Shown piece after piece: positions 22,636-30,552 of a DNA stretch of 38,472 nt (positions within the stretch are counted from its first letter, which is position 1; the number at the start of each line of letters is the position of its first letter). Source of the stretch: Blastococcus sp. CCUG 61487. Lineage in GTDB: Bacteria; Actinomycetota; Actinomycetes; Mycobacteriales; Geodermatophilaceae. The stretch is taken from positions 1 to 38,472 of the forward strand of contig NZ_LWUA01000019.1 in NCBI RefSeq assembly GCF_005222955.1, read 5' to 3'. The position numbers and the translations under genes are program-made. The notes under the pieces are model-generated. The model was not told the origin of the DNA. It saw only the letters and a list, made by a program, of their open reading frames with translations, and did no database searches.

Positions 22636-23757
22636 TCAGCGGGAGCGGGTGACCCCGACCGGCTGCCAGCTGCCCGCGTCCGCCTCGCGCGCCGGCGGCT
22701 CGGGCAGCACCGGTCGGCCGAACAGCCAGCCCTGGCCGAGGTCCGCGCCGAGGGCGGTCACCTGCTCGGCCAGCTCCTCGTCCTCGACCCCCTGGGCGAC
22801 GACGACGGCGCCGAGTTCGTGGGCGAGGTCGGTCACCGCCCGGAACACCGTCCGTGCGGCGTCGTCGTGGGCCAGCGCGTGCACCAGGCCCTTGTCGAGC
22901 TTGACCACCTCGGGCCGCACGGCGGCCAGCAGCGAGCGGCCGGACCAGCCGGCGCCGACGTCGTCCAGCGCCACCCGCCAGCCCAGCGAGCGGACGTGCT
23001 CGAGCAGCGAGACGAGGTGGCCGCGGTCGGCGACGGCGTGGGACTCGCCCACCTCGAAGACGAGCTGGCGCGGCTCCAGGCCGGCGGTGTGGGCCACCTG
23101 TTCCGTGCCGGCCAGGCAGACCTGGGGACGCAGGACGGAGGCCGGATCGATGTTCACGAACAGGTCGTGGTCACCCAGCCACGGCGCCGCACCGACGATG
23201 GCGGATTCCCGGCCGATGCCGTCGAGGCGGGTGAGCCAGCCCGCGGACTCGGCGACGAAGAAGAGGTCGCCGCCGCCCACCTCCCGGCCGTCCACGACGC
23301 CGCGCAGCAGCGCCTCGTGGGCGACGACGGTGCGGTCGGCGAGGGAGACGATCGGCTGGTAGGCCGACCAGAACTCGGCCTCGGTGAGGACGCCGACCTC
23401 GAGGGTCACCCCCCTTCGGGCGAACTCGACGGCGAGGGTGGGTGCGGTGAGCAGCCGGGCGGTGAGCGCCGCGCCCTCCGCGGGCGGGTCGGTGACGACG
23501 CGCACCGCGTCGAGCTCGGCGTCGGTGAGCTCCCGGGCGAGCTTCTGGAACAGCCGCTCGAGGCCGCGGCCACCGGTCGGGTCCTCGACGTCGACCAGGT
23601 GGGGGACGGTCTGCACGTGCAGGCCCATCGCCTTGGCGGTGCGCGAGACGGTGGGGAGGACGTGGCCGGCCGTCGTGGCGAGCAGGGCGCGGGAGGAACG
23701 GCCGGGGATCGTCCAGTGCCGCCGACAGCCGCAGACACTGCCGCACAGCGTTCCCAT
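22636..23757 (-). CDS. EAL-domain protein, altered catalytic residue
   Basis: A 373-aa protein. The N-terminal about 120 residues begin with a Cys cluster (CGSVCGCRRHW) and a helical domain of no family I know. The EAL domain follows: YQPIVSLADRTVVAHEALLRG (EALLR), FVNIDPASV (Asn), FEVGESHAV (Glu), DDVGAGWSG (Asp pair), KLDKGLV (Lys) and GADLGQGWLFGRP (Gln). The AEGVE motif reads AQGVE: Gln322 (codon CAG at 22792-22794) stands where the family has a catalytic Glu. It may therefore bind c-di-GMP as a sensor rather than cleave it. It is divergent from tetR. Confidence 0.88.
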   Translation of the reverse strand: MGTLCGSVCGCRRHWTIPGRSSRALLATTAGHVLPTVSRTAKAMGLHVQTVPHLVDVEDPTGGRGLERLFQKLARELTDAELDAVRVVTDPPAEGAALTARLLTAPTLAVEFARRGVTLEVGVLTEAEFWSAYQPIVSLADRTVVAHEALLRGVVDGREVGGGDLFFVAESAGWLTRLDGIGRESAIVGAAPWLGDHDLFVNIDPASVLRPQVCLAGTEQVAHTAGLEPRQLVFEVGESHAVADRGHLVSLLEHVRSLGWRVALDDVGAGWSGRSLLAAVRPEVVKLDKGLVHALAHDDAARTVFRAVTDLAHELGAVVVAQGVEDEELAEQVTALGADLGQGWLFGRPVLPEPPAREADAGSWQPVGVTRSR

Positions 23758-23870
23758 GCCAGCAGGATGACCCGCGTGGGCGCCGATCCCGCGGACCGGT
23801 GGCGCGGCGTGTCCCCGGCGAGTCGGCCGCTCGCGCACGCCTAGTGGATCTTCCTCCCAGGTGAAGTGTC

Positions 23871-23876
23871 TAAGGT
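23871..23876 (+). promoter_or_regulatory. -10 box TAAGGT, leaderless tetR promoter
   Basis: TANNNT hexamer ending 6 nt before the ATG at 23883; no Shine-Dalgarno sequence. Confidence 0.55.
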
Positions 23877-23882
23877 GCGGGC

Positions 23883-24503
23883 ATGACGGTTCTCTCCCCG
23901 GACGACGTCCGGCCGAGCCGCGGCGGGCGGCCCAGGGATCCCAGCCGGGACGAGGTGATCCGCGCCGCGATCCTGCGCCTGCTGGCCGACGTCGGCTACG
24001 CCGGGCTCACCATGGACGCCGTCGCCGCCGAGGCCGGCGTGGGCAAGGCGACGATCTACCGCCGCTGGCGCACCAAGGAAGACCTCGTCGTCGACACCGT
24101 CTCCGACCTCAACGCCGCCGAGGTGGTGGAGGGCGACACCGGCTCCCTCGAGGGGGACCTGCGCGTGATGCTGCGTGCCCTCGTGGCCATGGTCAACAGC
24201 CCCGTGGGGGCCGCGACCCAGGCGCTGCTCTCCTCGATGCAGCACCAGCCCGCGCTGGCGGAGGCGTTCCGGAGCGGTCCCCTCGCCATCTGGACCGCGG
24301 CGTTCAACGACATGTGGGTGCGCGCCGAGGCCCGCGGCGAGGTCGCGGCCGGTCTCGCGCAGAGCCTGGTGTCGGAGGCGATCGGCGCCCCGATCGTGCA
24401 GCGGTGGCTGGTCAACGGCGAGCCGATAGACGACGCCTTCGCCGACGCCGTCGTCGACGTGGTGGCGCTGCCCGTGCTCCGGGCGGCCGGCGCGAACGTC
24501 TGA
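23883..24503 (+). CDS. TetR family transcriptional regulator
   Basis: A 206-aa regulator. The N-terminal HTH (about residues 24-70) has the TetR pattern RAAILRLLADVGYAGLTMDAV then AGVGKATIYRRWRTKEDLV. The C-terminal ligand domain is all-helical with QHQPALAEAFR and a dimerisation region. It should repress a target until a small ligand binds. The divergent EAL gene (125 bp away) is the obvious candidate target, but I could not find a convincing palindrome in the gap. Its stop faces DUF427 with 7 bp between. Confidence 0.93.
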   Translation: MTVLSPDDVRPSRGGRPRDPSRDEVIRAAILRLLADVGYAGLTMDAVAAEAGVGKATIYRRWRTKEDLVVDTVSDLNAAEVVEGDTGSLEGDLRVMLRALVAMVNSPVGAATQALLSSMQHQPALAEAFRSGPLAIWTAAFNDMWVRAEARGEVAAGLAQSLVSEAIGAPIVQRWLVNGEPIDDAFADAVVDVVALPVLRAAGANV

Positions 24504-24510
24504 GGCCGGC

Positions 24511-25005
24511 TCACCAGCCGAGCGTGCCCGGCGCCCCCTTGAACGGACCGACGACCTCGTCGGTGACCCAGCCGCCGTAGAACTCGCCCGGCTGCGGGCG
24601 GACCACCTCGCCGTCCACCGTGGCCGCGTCCACCCGGGCCGGGTAGAAGGCGACCGCGCCGGCCAGGTGCTCGTACCCAGGGGCCGGCTCCTCGTAGGAC
24701 CACCCGACCGCCGCCACGCGACGACCGTCGACGACGGCGTCCCAGTAGGTGGCCGCGCCCTTCCACTCGCACCAGGAGCTACCCGCACCCTGCACGAGCA
24801 CGTCGGGGGCGATGTCCGCGCGAGGGACGTAGAAGGTCGGTGGATGGCTGGTTTCGCACACCCGGACGGCCCGGCGGGTGTCGGCGATGCGCCGGCCCGC
24901 GAGCTCGACGACGACGTGCCGGGGCGTCACCTCGGCCGAGGGCGGCCGCGGGTAGTCCCAGACCGATTCCTGGCCGGGGCCTACGGGGTCGCGGCGGACC
25001 GGCAC
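24511..25005 (-). CDS. DUF427 family protein
   Basis: A 164-aa protein with DUF427 landmarks: ESVWDYPRPP, VVVELAGRRIADTRRAVRV, ETSHPPTFYVPRADI, SSWCEWKGAATYW, AVGWSYEEP and FYPARVD. The family is common in actinobacteria and has no firm biochemical assignment. GTG 25005 lies 4 nt behind the DUF3618 stop, so the two are co-transcribed. Confidence 0.87.
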   Translation of the reverse strand: MPVRRDPVGPGQESVWDYPRPPSAEVTPRHVVVELAGRRIADTRRAVRVCETSHPPTFYVPRADIAPDVLVQGAGSSWCEWKGAATYWDAVVDGRRVAAVGWSYEEPAPGYEHLAGAVAFYPARVDAATVDGEVVRPQPGEFYGGWVTDEVVGPFKGAPGTLGW

Positions 25006-25009
25006 CGGA

Positions 25010-25240
25010 TCACTTCTTGCGGTGCCGGATCCGCTGCACCACGACGAAGGTGACGAACAGGCCGACGGCGCCCATGGTGGCCATGCCGGCGGGCGACTGC
25101 AGGAACCGCGTGAGCGCCTCCTGGCTCTTGGCCTTCACCTGTGCGGGACTCGTCCGGTAGGCCAGCTGGTCGAGCGTGGCAGCCAACGACTCGCGGGCGG
25201 CGTCGATCTCCAGCTGGATCTGTCGAGGGTCGCGAGGCAC
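25010..25240 (-). CDS. DUF3618 small membrane protein
   Basis: A 76-aa protein. An N-terminal amphipathic helix with IQLEIDAARESLAATLDQLA (the DUF3618 core) is followed by one membrane helix (GMATMGAVGLFVTFVVVQRI) and a basic RHRKK end. The function is unknown. The family is typical of actinobacteria and often occurs with envelope-stress or phage-shock-type small proteins. It is the first gene of an operon with DUF427. Confidence 0.87.
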   Translation of the reverse strand: MPRDPRQIQLEIDAARESLAATLDQLAYRTSPAQVKAKSQEALTRFLQSPAGMATMGAVGLFVTFVVVQRIRHRKK

Positions 25241-25289
25241 GCCGACAGCCTGCCAGACGCGGCGCTGGTCAGCGCAGCGAGCGTCCGTC

Positions 25290-25317
25290 CTGCACCCGGG
25301 CGGGGTACTCCTAGACT
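25290..25317 (+). promoter_or_regulatory. Promoter of tRNA-Leu
   Basis: -35-like CTGCAC (25290-25295), 16-bp spacer and -10 TAGACT (25312-25317), placing the transcription start a few bases ahead of the tRNA at 25328. Confidence 0.5.
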
Positions 25318-25327
25318 CCGGGACGAC

Positions 25328-25408
25328 GCGGGAGTGGTGTAACGGCAGCCACGCCAGACTTAGGATCTGGTGCCTTCGGGCGTGCGGGTTCGACTCCCGC
25401 CTCCCGCA
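25328..25408 (+). tRNA. tRNA-Leu (anticodon TAG)
   Basis: Acceptor GCGGGAG/CTCCCGC with discriminator A; anticodon stem CCAGA/TCTGG enclosing CTTAGGA, anticodon TAG (reads CUA); long class-II variable arm TGCCTTCGGGCGT; T-arm GCGGG-TTCGACT-CCCGC. CCA is not encoded. Unlike the tRNA-Lys copy at 3468-3507, this gene is complete and shows no adjacent integrase. Confidence 0.97.
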
Positions 25409-25485
25409 CGGGCGCCTCCCCCTTCGGGGTGAGCGCGACCGCCCGGCCGCTCGGGTGCGACGTCGGGGGCGCCGACCCGAGGAGC

Positions 25486-25662
25486 ATGAGCACCTCCGCC
25501 TCCGTCGTCGGACGCCACCGGGCCCCCGAGGGCCCGGAGACCATCGCCTCGCTGGCCGACCTGGACCGGCCCGGCCGGCACGCCGCGCCCGAGGGCGACG
25601 AGCCGATCTACGACGCGCTGCGCGACGAGCTCGCCGCCGTCGACTGGTTCAGCCTGGACTGA
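25486..25662 (+). CDS. Unknown 58-aa acidic protein
   Basis: Starts MSTSASVVGRHRAPEG and ends DELAAVDWFSLD. It is hydrophilic and Asp/Glu-rich, with no signal peptide or membrane segment and no family I recognise. ATG 25486 is preceded by GAGGAG very close to the start. A GTG at 25429 in frame is the alternative. It is convergent with rdgB, and the gap between their stops is filled by a 15-bp tandem repeat. It could be an actinobacterial orphan or a chance frame; codon use looks real. Confidence 0.5.
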   Translation: MSTSASVVGRHRAPEGPETIASLADLDRPGRHAAPEGDEPIYDALRDELAAVDWFSLD

Positions 25663-25718
25663 TCCGTCGCTGCCTGATCAGTCGCTGCCTGATCGGTCGC
25701 TGGCTGATCAGTCGCTGC
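25659..25718. repeat. 15-bp tandem repeat, four units
   Basis: Units CTGATCcGTCGCTGC, CTGATCaGTCGCTGC, CTGATCgGTCGCTGg and CTGATCaGTCGCTGC run head to tail across the stop codons of the 58-aa gene and rdgB. Units with TGATCA give TGA on both strands. Confidence 0.9.
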
Positions 25719-26319
25719 CGAGCACCTCGGCGATGACCGGCACGAGCGCCGCGAACGCCTGCCCGCGATGGCTGCGGGCGTCCTTCTCCCCCGGCGAGAG
25801 CTCCGCGGAGGTCACCTCCAGGCCGTCGGGCACGAAGATCGGGTCGTAGCCGAACCCGTTGGTCCCCCGCTCCTCGCGGATCACCCGGCCCCGCCACTCC
25901 CGCTCCAGCACCCGCTCGGTCCCGTCCGGCAGGACGAGGGCGGCCGCGCAGACGAACGCCGCACCCCGCCGGTCGTCGGGCACGTCGGCCAGCTGGCCCA
26001 GCAAGAGTGCGGTGTTGGCCGGGTCGTCCCCGTGCCGGCCGGACCAGCGCGCCGAGAAGATGCCGGGCATCCCGTTCAGCGCGTCGACCGTCAGCCCCGA
26101 GTCGTCGGCCACCGCCGGCAGCCCCGTGTGCCGCACCGCCTCGCGGGCCTTGAGCAGCGCGTTCTCGGTGAACGTCGCCCCGGTCTCGGGCGCCTCGGGG
26201 TACTCGGCGACGTCGCCCAGCCCCACGACCTCGACACCGGGCACGGCGGACTGCAGCAGCCGGCGGAGCTCCGCGAGCTTGCCCGCGTTGCGGGTGGCCA
26301 GCAGCAGCCGGGTGCTCAT
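25708..26319 (-). CDS. rdgB: dITP/XTP pyrophosphatase (RdgB/HAM1)
   Basis: A 203-aa enzyme that hydrolyses dITP, ITP and XTP to monophosphates, keeping deaminated purines out of DNA and RNA. Signatures are [11 protein letters not shown] at the N-terminus (phosphate-binding S/T-N-x-x-K), VADDSGL (metal Asp pair), GFGYDPIF and SHRGQA. ATG 26319 overlaps the rph stop (ATGA), the usual actinobacterial rph-rdgB pair. Its stop lies inside the tandem repeat at 25659-25718. Confidence 0.96.
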   Translation of the reverse strand: MSTRLLLATRNAGKLAELRRLLQSAVPGVEVVGLGDVAEYPEAPETGATFTENALLKAREAVRHTGLPAVADDSGLTVDALNGMPGIFSARWSGRHGDDPANTALLLGQLADVPDDRRGAAFVCAAALVLPDGTERVLEREWRGRVIREERGTNGFGYDPIFVPDGLEVTSAELSPGEKDARSHRGQAFAALVPVIAEVLGSD

Positions 26320-27038
26320 CGGGCGAGCGCGTCGGCCTGCAGGCGGGTGAGGTCGGCGCAGCCGGCGACGGCGAGGTCGAGGAGGGCGTCGAGGGTGGGC
26401 CGGTCGAACACCGCGCCCTCGGCGGTGCCCTGCACCTCGACGAACCCGCCGTCGCCGGTGCACACCACGTTCATGTCGGTGCCGGCGCGCACGTCCTCCT
26501 CGTAGGCGAGGTCGAGCCGCGGCTCGCCGTCGATGACGCCTACGCTGACCGCGGCCACCGACTGGACCAGGGGCTCCGTCTTGGCCAGCTTGCCGCGTTC
26601 CCCGAGCCAGGAGACGGCGTCGGCCAGCGCCACGTACGCGCCGGTGATGGCCGCGGTCCGCGTCCCGCCGTCGGCCTGGAGGACGTCGCAGTCGATCGCG
26701 ATGCTGTTCTCCCCGAGCGCGCCGAGGTCGATCGAGGCGCGCAGCGAGCGGCCGATGAGCCGGCTGATCTCGTGGGTGCGGCCGCCGATCTTGCCGCGCA
26801 CCGACTCGCGGTCGCTGCGGGTGTGGGTGGCCCGCGGCAGCATCGCGTACTCGGCGGTCACCCAACCCAGCCCCGAGCCCTTGCGCCAGCGGGGCACGCC
26901 CTCGGTCACGCTGGCCGCGCACAGCACGCGGGTGCGGCCGAACTCGACCAGCACCGATCCCTCGGCGTGGTCGAGCCAGTTGCGGGTGATGGTCACCGGT
27001 CGGAGCTGGTCGGCCGCTCGGCCGTCGGGGCGGGTCAC
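26316..27038 (-). CDS. rph: Ribonuclease PH
   Basis: A 240-aa phosphorolytic 3'-5' exoribonuclease that trims tRNA 3' ends. [15 protein letters not shown] at the N-terminus, [43 protein letters not shown]... (phosphate/RNA site, split by several conserved Arg), [14 protein letters not shown] and [17 protein letters not shown] are all characteristic. GTG 27038 is set 8 nt behind TACTGT, so it is probably leaderless. It heads the rph-rdgB operon and is divergent from yjbQ. Confidence 0.96.
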   Translation of the reverse strand: MTRPDGRAADQLRPVTITRNWLDHAEGSVLVEFGRTRVLCAASVTEGVPRWRKGSGLGWVTAEYAMLPRATHTRSDRESVRGKIGGRTHEISRLIGRSLRASIDLGALGENSIAIDCDVLQADGGTRTAAITGAYVALADAVSWLGERGKLAKTEPLVQSVAAVSVGVIDGEPRLDLAYEEDVRAGTDMNVVCTGDGGFVEVQGTAEGAVFDRPTLDALLDLAVAGCADLTRLQADALAR

Positions 27039-27046
27039 GGGACTCG

Positions 27047-27052
27047 ACAGTA
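27047..27052 (-). promoter_or_regulatory. -10 box TACTGT, leaderless rph promoter
   Basis: TANNNT hexamer, 8 nt, then GTG at 27038; no Shine-Dalgarno sequence. It lies in the 161-bp gap shared with the divergent yjbQ gene. Confidence 0.5.
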
Positions 27053-27199
27053 GTGCGCCCCCGCCTCGGGCCGAGGTGTGCTCCCTGGAGTTCGACGGGT
27101 CCTGCCCTGACCTCCCGCGGGCCGTGCCCTGTACGGGTGCCTGGCCTGACGCCGGACGGGCACGCAGCGCGGAGCCCGTGGGTCGGCGAAAATCCCTTC

Positions 27200-27604
27200 A
27201 TGAGGTCGGAGCTGCGTGCCGTCCGGACCGGCGGCGTCCCCGTCGTCGTCGACCTGACCGACGACTGCGAACAGTTCGTGCGCGGTGCGGGTGACGGGCT
27301 GCTGCACGTGTTCGTGCCGCACGCGACGGCGGGCATCGCGCTCATCGAGACCGGGTCCGGCAGCGACGACGACCTGCTCGCCCAGCTCGAGGAGCTGCTG
27401 CCCCGGGACGACAGGTGGCGGCACCGGCACGGCAGCCCGGGGCACGGCCGCGACCACGTGCTGCCGGCGTTCGTGCCGCCGCACGCGACGGTCCCCGTGC
27501 TGGAGGGCCGCATGCAACTGGGCACCTGGCAGCGGATCTGCCTGGTCGACACCAACACCGACAACCACCAGCGGCACGTCCGGTTCTCGTTCCTGGGCGG
27601 GTGA
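27200..27604 (+). CDS. yjbQ: YjbQ / UPF0047 family protein
   Basis: A 134-aa protein. HATAGIALIE (first conserved His), HGSPGHGRDHVLPAFVPP (second His cluster, N-A/H pattern), VPVLEGRMQLGTWQRI and the end of the domain DTNTDNHQRHVRFSFLG match UPF0047. Some members have weak thiamine-phosphate synthase activity in vitro. The real role is unsettled. ATG 27200 lies 6 nt behind GAAAAT. It is separated by 50 bp from the peroxiredoxin gene on the same strand. Confidence 0.88.
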   Translation: MRSELRAVRTGGVPVVVDLTDDCEQFVRGAGDGLLHVFVPHATAGIALIETGSGSDDDLLAQLEELLPRDDRWRHRHGSPGHGRDHVLPAFVPPHATVPVLEGRMQLGTWQRICLVDTNTDNHQRHVRFSFLGG

Positions 27605-27654
27605 GCACGGGGCCCGGTTCCCCCCTGCCAGACGGGCACGGCAGGATGCCGGGC

Positions 27655-28146
27655 ATGACCGACAGCACCGTTCCCGCGCCCGTTCGGCTCTCCCCCGGCG
27701 ACCCGGCACCGGAATTCACGCTGTCGGACGCCGACGGGAAGCCGGTGTCCCTCTCCGACCACCGGGGCCGGCGGGTCATCGTCTACTGCTACCCGGCGGC
27801 GCTCACGCCCGGCTGCACGACGCAGGCCGTCGACTTCACCGCCGCGGCCGGCGAGCTCGCGGAGGCCGGGCTGGACATCATCGGGATCTCCCCCGACCCG
27901 GTCGAGAAGCTGCAGAAGTTCCGGGAGAAGGAGGACCTGCGGATCACCCTCGTCTCCGACCCGGACAAGCAGGTGCTCACCGCCTACGGCGCCTACGGCC
28001 CGAAGAAGCTGTACGGCAAGGAGGTCGTGGGGGTCATCCGGTCGACCTTCGTCATCGACTCCGAGGGCCGCATCGAGAAGGCCGCCTACAACGTCAAGGC
28101 CACCGGCCACGTCGCCAAGCTCCGCCGCGATCTCGGCCTGGCCTGA
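27655..28146 (+). CDS. bcp: Thioredoxin-dependent peroxiredoxin (Bcp/PrxQ)
   Basis: A 163-aa peroxiredoxin that reduces H2O2 and organic peroxides. The peroxidatic Cys54 is in TPGCTTQA. Typical Bcp proteins carry a resolving Cys five residues later, but here position 59 is Val. The only other Cys is Cys45 (VYCYPAALTPGC), in place of the usual Phe. Thus it is either a 1-Cys enzyme or uses Cys45 or an external thiol such as mycothiol. GISPDPVEKLQKF, KKLYGKEVVGVIRSTFVID and AAYNVKATGHV complete the family pattern. AGGA lies 8 nt before ATG 27655. Confidence 0.92.
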   Translation: MTDSTVPAPVRLSPGDPAPEFTLSDADGKPVSLSDHRGRRVIVYCYPAALTPGCTTQAVDFTAAAGELAEAGLDIIGISPDPVEKLQKFREKEDLRITLVSDPDKQVLTAYGAYGPKKLYGKEVVGVIRSTFVIDSEGRIEKAAYNVKATGHVAKLRRDLGLA

Positions 28147-28152
28147 CCGCGC

Positions 28153-28638
28153 TCACGCCCGCCACCTGCCGGGACGCGGCTGGCAGTCCGGCTCGCACGG
28201 GTAGGCCTCGTCCCACGGGAAGATCCCGCCCGGCATCGCCCAGGTGAGCTGGTAGGCCGGCACGGAGTACTCGTCGGGCCGCCCGTAGAAGCGGTTGGCC
28301 ACGAACAGCACCTCGCCGGGGTTGGGCAACTCCTCGACCGCGAGCACCGGCACGCCGTCGTCGTCCCGCACGATCTCCCCGGGCACCAGGTCGCGGCCGT
28401 CGGCCACCGTCGCGCCCATCTCGTTGAGGAGCCCGCAGGCGGTCTCGTACCCCACCGAGACCACCACCAGCTCGGGGTGACCGAGCCCGTAGAGGCCGAC
28501 CGTGTAGGCGAAGGACGGCTCGTCGCTGCCCGCCCCGCGGGCGACGTACTGGACCGCCCAGCGGTGGCGTCGGATGACCTGGGCGAGGTGGGCGTCCTCC
28601 TGGTCGAGCCAGGCGATGGTCTGCGGATCCTGCGTCAT
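28153..28638 (-). CDS. DUF4262 family protein
   Basis: A 161-aa protein with the DUF4262 pattern: WAVQYVARG, FAYTVGLYGLGHPELVVVSV, ACGLLNEMGATVADG and NRFYGRPDEYSVPAYQLTWA. The function is unknown. The C-terminus has two Cys in YPCEPDCQPR, which could bind metal. ATG 28638 has a strong ribosome site (GGAGGGTGG). It is convergent with bcp (6-bp gap). Confidence 0.8.
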   Translation of the reverse strand: MTQDPQTIAWLDQEDAHLAQVIRRHRWAVQYVARGAGSDEPSFAYTVGLYGLGHPELVVVSVGYETACGLLNEMGATVADGRDLVPGEIVRDDDGVPVLAVEELPNPGEVLFVANRFYGRPDEYSVPAYQLTWAMPGGIFPWDEAYPCEPDCQPRPGRWRA

Positions 28639-28688
28639 GCGCCCACCCTCCGCCGCCGGCCTCCGCCCGTCGGGTGCCGGCGGAGATC

Positions 28689-28716
28689 TGTGGATCCGCA
28701 CCGGAGGTGTGGATCC
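28689..28716. promoter_or_regulatory. Direct repeat TGTGGATCC, 19-bp period
   Basis: Two identical 9-mers at 28689-28697 and 28708-28716 in the 98-bp gap upstream of the DUF4262 gene; a possible operator, or chance. Confidence 0.3.
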
Positions 28717-28736
28717 AGGCTCGGACCCCGCCGGCC

Positions 28737-29693
28737 TCAGCCCCCGTCTGCCTCGCGCGCCGCCTTCTTGCGCCGCTTGCCCTCGTGCATCGCCGCCACC
28801 CGGGCGACCGGGATGGTGTGTCCCTCGGCCACCAGCTCGTCGGGCAACCGCTGGGGTGCGGGCAGCGCCTCGGTCCACGGGTCGCGGTCGCCGAGCAGGC
28901 CGGGCGCCGTCGTCACGGTGAAGTCGGCGGGGCGGACCTCGTCGAGGTCGGCCCACGCCACCGGGAACGAGACGGGCAGCCCAGGCCGGATCCGCGGGCT
29001 GTACGCGGCGACCACCGTCGCCTGACCCGAGCGGGTCGAGTCGACGAACACCCGGTCGCCCCGGTCCTCCAGCAGGTACGCGGTCGTCGCCAGACCGGGG
29101 TCCAGGGCCGCGGATCGGGCGGCCAGCGCGCGCGTCGCGGCGGCGACGTCCTCGACCGGCGACCCGTCCACCGGGACGACGACGTGCAGGCCCGTGGACC
29201 CGCTGGTCTTCACCGCGCCCTCGAGCCCGGCGTCCTCCAGGGCCCGCCGGACCAGCTGCGCGGTGGCCACGACCGCCGCGAAGTCCGCGCCCTCGGGCGG
29301 ATCGAGGTCGAGGACCAGCCCGGTCGGCTCCGGGTGGTCCACGCGGAAGAAGGGGACGTGCAGCTCCACGGCCCGCTGGTTGCCGAGCCACAGCAGCGTC
29401 CGGCGGTCGTCGCACAGCACCTGCTGGATCTCGCGGTGCGCGCCTTCGGACCACGTCGGTGTGGTGCGGACCCAGTCCGGCGCGCCCTTGCTGACGTTGC
29501 GCTGCATGAACGGCGGCTGGCCGGGGCGGACCCGCTGCACCGACAGCGGGCGGCCGGCCACCTGCGGCACGAGCCGGTCGGCGACGGCGTCGAAGTAGTC
29601 GACGAGGTCCCGCTTGCGCACGCCGAGGCCGTCGCCCAGCGGCGAGTCCAGGCTGGAGAGCGCGACGCCGTCCCGTTCCTCCGCCCCGGTCAC
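28737..29693 (-). CDS. Stand-alone LigD-type polymerase domain (AEP)
   Basis: A 318-aa protein equal to the PolDom of LigD, without ligase or nuclease domains. The archaeo-eukaryotic primase catalytic acids are in GLVLDLDPPEG; SGSTGLHVVVPV gives the conserved SxH motif, and VFVDSTRSGQATVVAAYSPR the third. It should add ribo- or deoxyribonucleotides at DNA ends or gaps. Mycobacteria also encode such free PolDoms. No ku or ligase gene is adjacent. The basic tail (HEGKRRKKAAREADGG) may bind DNA. GGAAGG precedes GTG 29693. Confidence 0.92.
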   Translation of the reverse strand: MTGAEERDGVALSSLDSPLGDGLGVRKRDLVDYFDAVADRLVPQVAGRPLSVQRVRPGQPPFMQRNVSKGAPDWVRTTPTWSEGAHREIQQVLCDDRRTLLWLGNQRAVELHVPFFRVDHPEPTGLVLDLDPPEGADFAAVVATAQLVRRALEDAGLEGAVKTSGSTGLHVVVPVDGSPVEDVAAATRALAARSAALDPGLATTAYLLEDRGDRVFVDSTRSGQATVVAAYSPRIRPGLPVSFPVAWADLDEVRPADFTVTTAPGLLGDRDPWTEALPAPQRLPDELVAEGHTIPVARVAAMHEGKRRKKAAREADGG

Positions 29694-29700
29694 GCTCGCC

Positions 29701-29760
29701 TTCCTACCGCACCGCGCAGCGTCCTACCCCACCGCGCGGCGTCCTCCCTCACCGTGCACC
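29701..29760. repeat. 20-bp tandem repeat, three units
   Basis: Three 20-mers, 29701-29720, 29721-29740 and 29741-29760, of the form (g/t)TCCTmCCnCACCGyGCnsC, leading into the composite element at 29740-29801. Two further units of the same kind precede its partner at 36535-36574. Confidence 0.7.
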
Positions 29761-29801
29761 GTGCGGGAGGAGGCGCTGGGATCAGGTGACCTGATCCCAG
29801 C
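29740..29801. repeat. 62-bp composite palindromic element, copy 1
   Basis: CCTCCC...GGGAGG hairpin followed by a perfect 27-bp palindrome (13-bp arms, GATCAG/CTGATC core, 29775-29801), 7 bp past the stop of the MBL gene. Ungapped alignment with 36554-36615 gives 45 identities over 62 bases. Probably acts as a terminator for the MBL gene. Confidence 0.8.
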
Positions 29802-29808
29802 CGCGGGC

Positions 29809-30552
29809 TCAGATGTGGAAGACCTGCCCCGGACCGACCAGCTCGGTCTCCGGGAACGCCGCGCTGGCCGCGGCCAGCTGCCCGATCCGGTCCACCCACG
29901 CGGGGATGTGCGTGAGCAGCAGCCGCCCCACCCCGGCCGCCGCGGCGTGCTCTCCGGCCTGCCGGCCGGTGAGGTGCAGGCCCGGGGGCTGGTCGGGGTC
30001 ATCGTCGGGGTGCGCCGCCTCGGCGAGCAGCACGTCGGCGCCGCGGGCGAGCTCGACCACGCGGTCGCAGGGCCCGGTGTCGCCGGTGTAGACCAGCGAC
30101 CTGCCGCCGGCGGTGAACCGCGCGGCGTAGGTCTCGATCGGGTGCGCGGTGCGGGCGAGCTCGACCTGGAACGGACCGAGGTCGAAGGAGCCGGGGCCGA
30201 CCGGCACGAAGTCGAAGACGTCGGTGAGCCCGTCACCGTCGACGTCGTAGGCCGCCGCCAGCCGCCGCTCGGCGTCCACGGGTGCGTACAGCGGGACCAG
30301 CCCGGCCGGCGACCGGCCCGAGTAGCGGTGCCAGACCACGAACGGGGCGACGTCGAGGCAGTGGTCGGCATGCAGGTGCGACAGGAAGACGGCGTCGACG
30401 GCGGCGGGGTCGAGCACGCGCTGCAGCGGCCCGAAGGAGCCGTTGCCCAGGTCCACCACGAGCTGGAAGCCGTCGTGCTCGAGCAGGTAGCAGGAGGCCG
30501 GCGAGTCGGGCCCGGGACCGCTCCCGCAGCAGCCGACGACGGTGAGCTTCAC
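29809..30552 (-). CDS. MBL-fold hydrolase, Rv1339-like
   Basis: A 247-aa metallo-beta-lactamase-fold protein. The metal motif is SHLHADH near residues 59-65, with later ligands in YTGDTGPCD and LTHIPAW. The context (directly after murI, cluster with rph-rdgB and cysM) matches mycobacterial Rv1339, which has been reported as an atypical cAMP phosphodiesterase. Thus cAMP hydrolysis is a reasonable inference, but related family members are arylsulfatases or RNases. GTG 30552 overlaps the murI stop (GTGA). Confidence 0.87.
   Translation of the reverse strand: MKLTVVGCCGSGPGPDSPASCYLLEHDGFQLVVDLGNGSFGPLQRVLDPAAVDAVFLSHLHADHCLDVAPFVVWHRYSGRSPAGLVPLYAPVDAERRLAAAYDVDGDGLTDVFDFVPVGPGSFDLGPFQVELARTAHPIETYAARFTAGGRSLVYTGDTGPCDRVVELARGADVLLAEAAHPDDDPDQPPGLHLTGRQAGEHAAAAGVGRLLLTHIPAWVDRIGQLAAASAAFPETELVGPGQVFHI

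Noticed and set aside
25409..25440. Terminator directly after tRNA-Leu
   Set aside because: CTCCCCC/GGGGTGAG nearly pairs, but one base breaks the stem and no U-tract follows; too weak to list.
25708..28110. An 800-codon frame joining rdgB to upstream sequence
   Set aside because: Only the last 203 codons are RdgB. The rest is antisense or out of frame to rph and yjbQ, and the ATGA overlap fixes the rdgB start.
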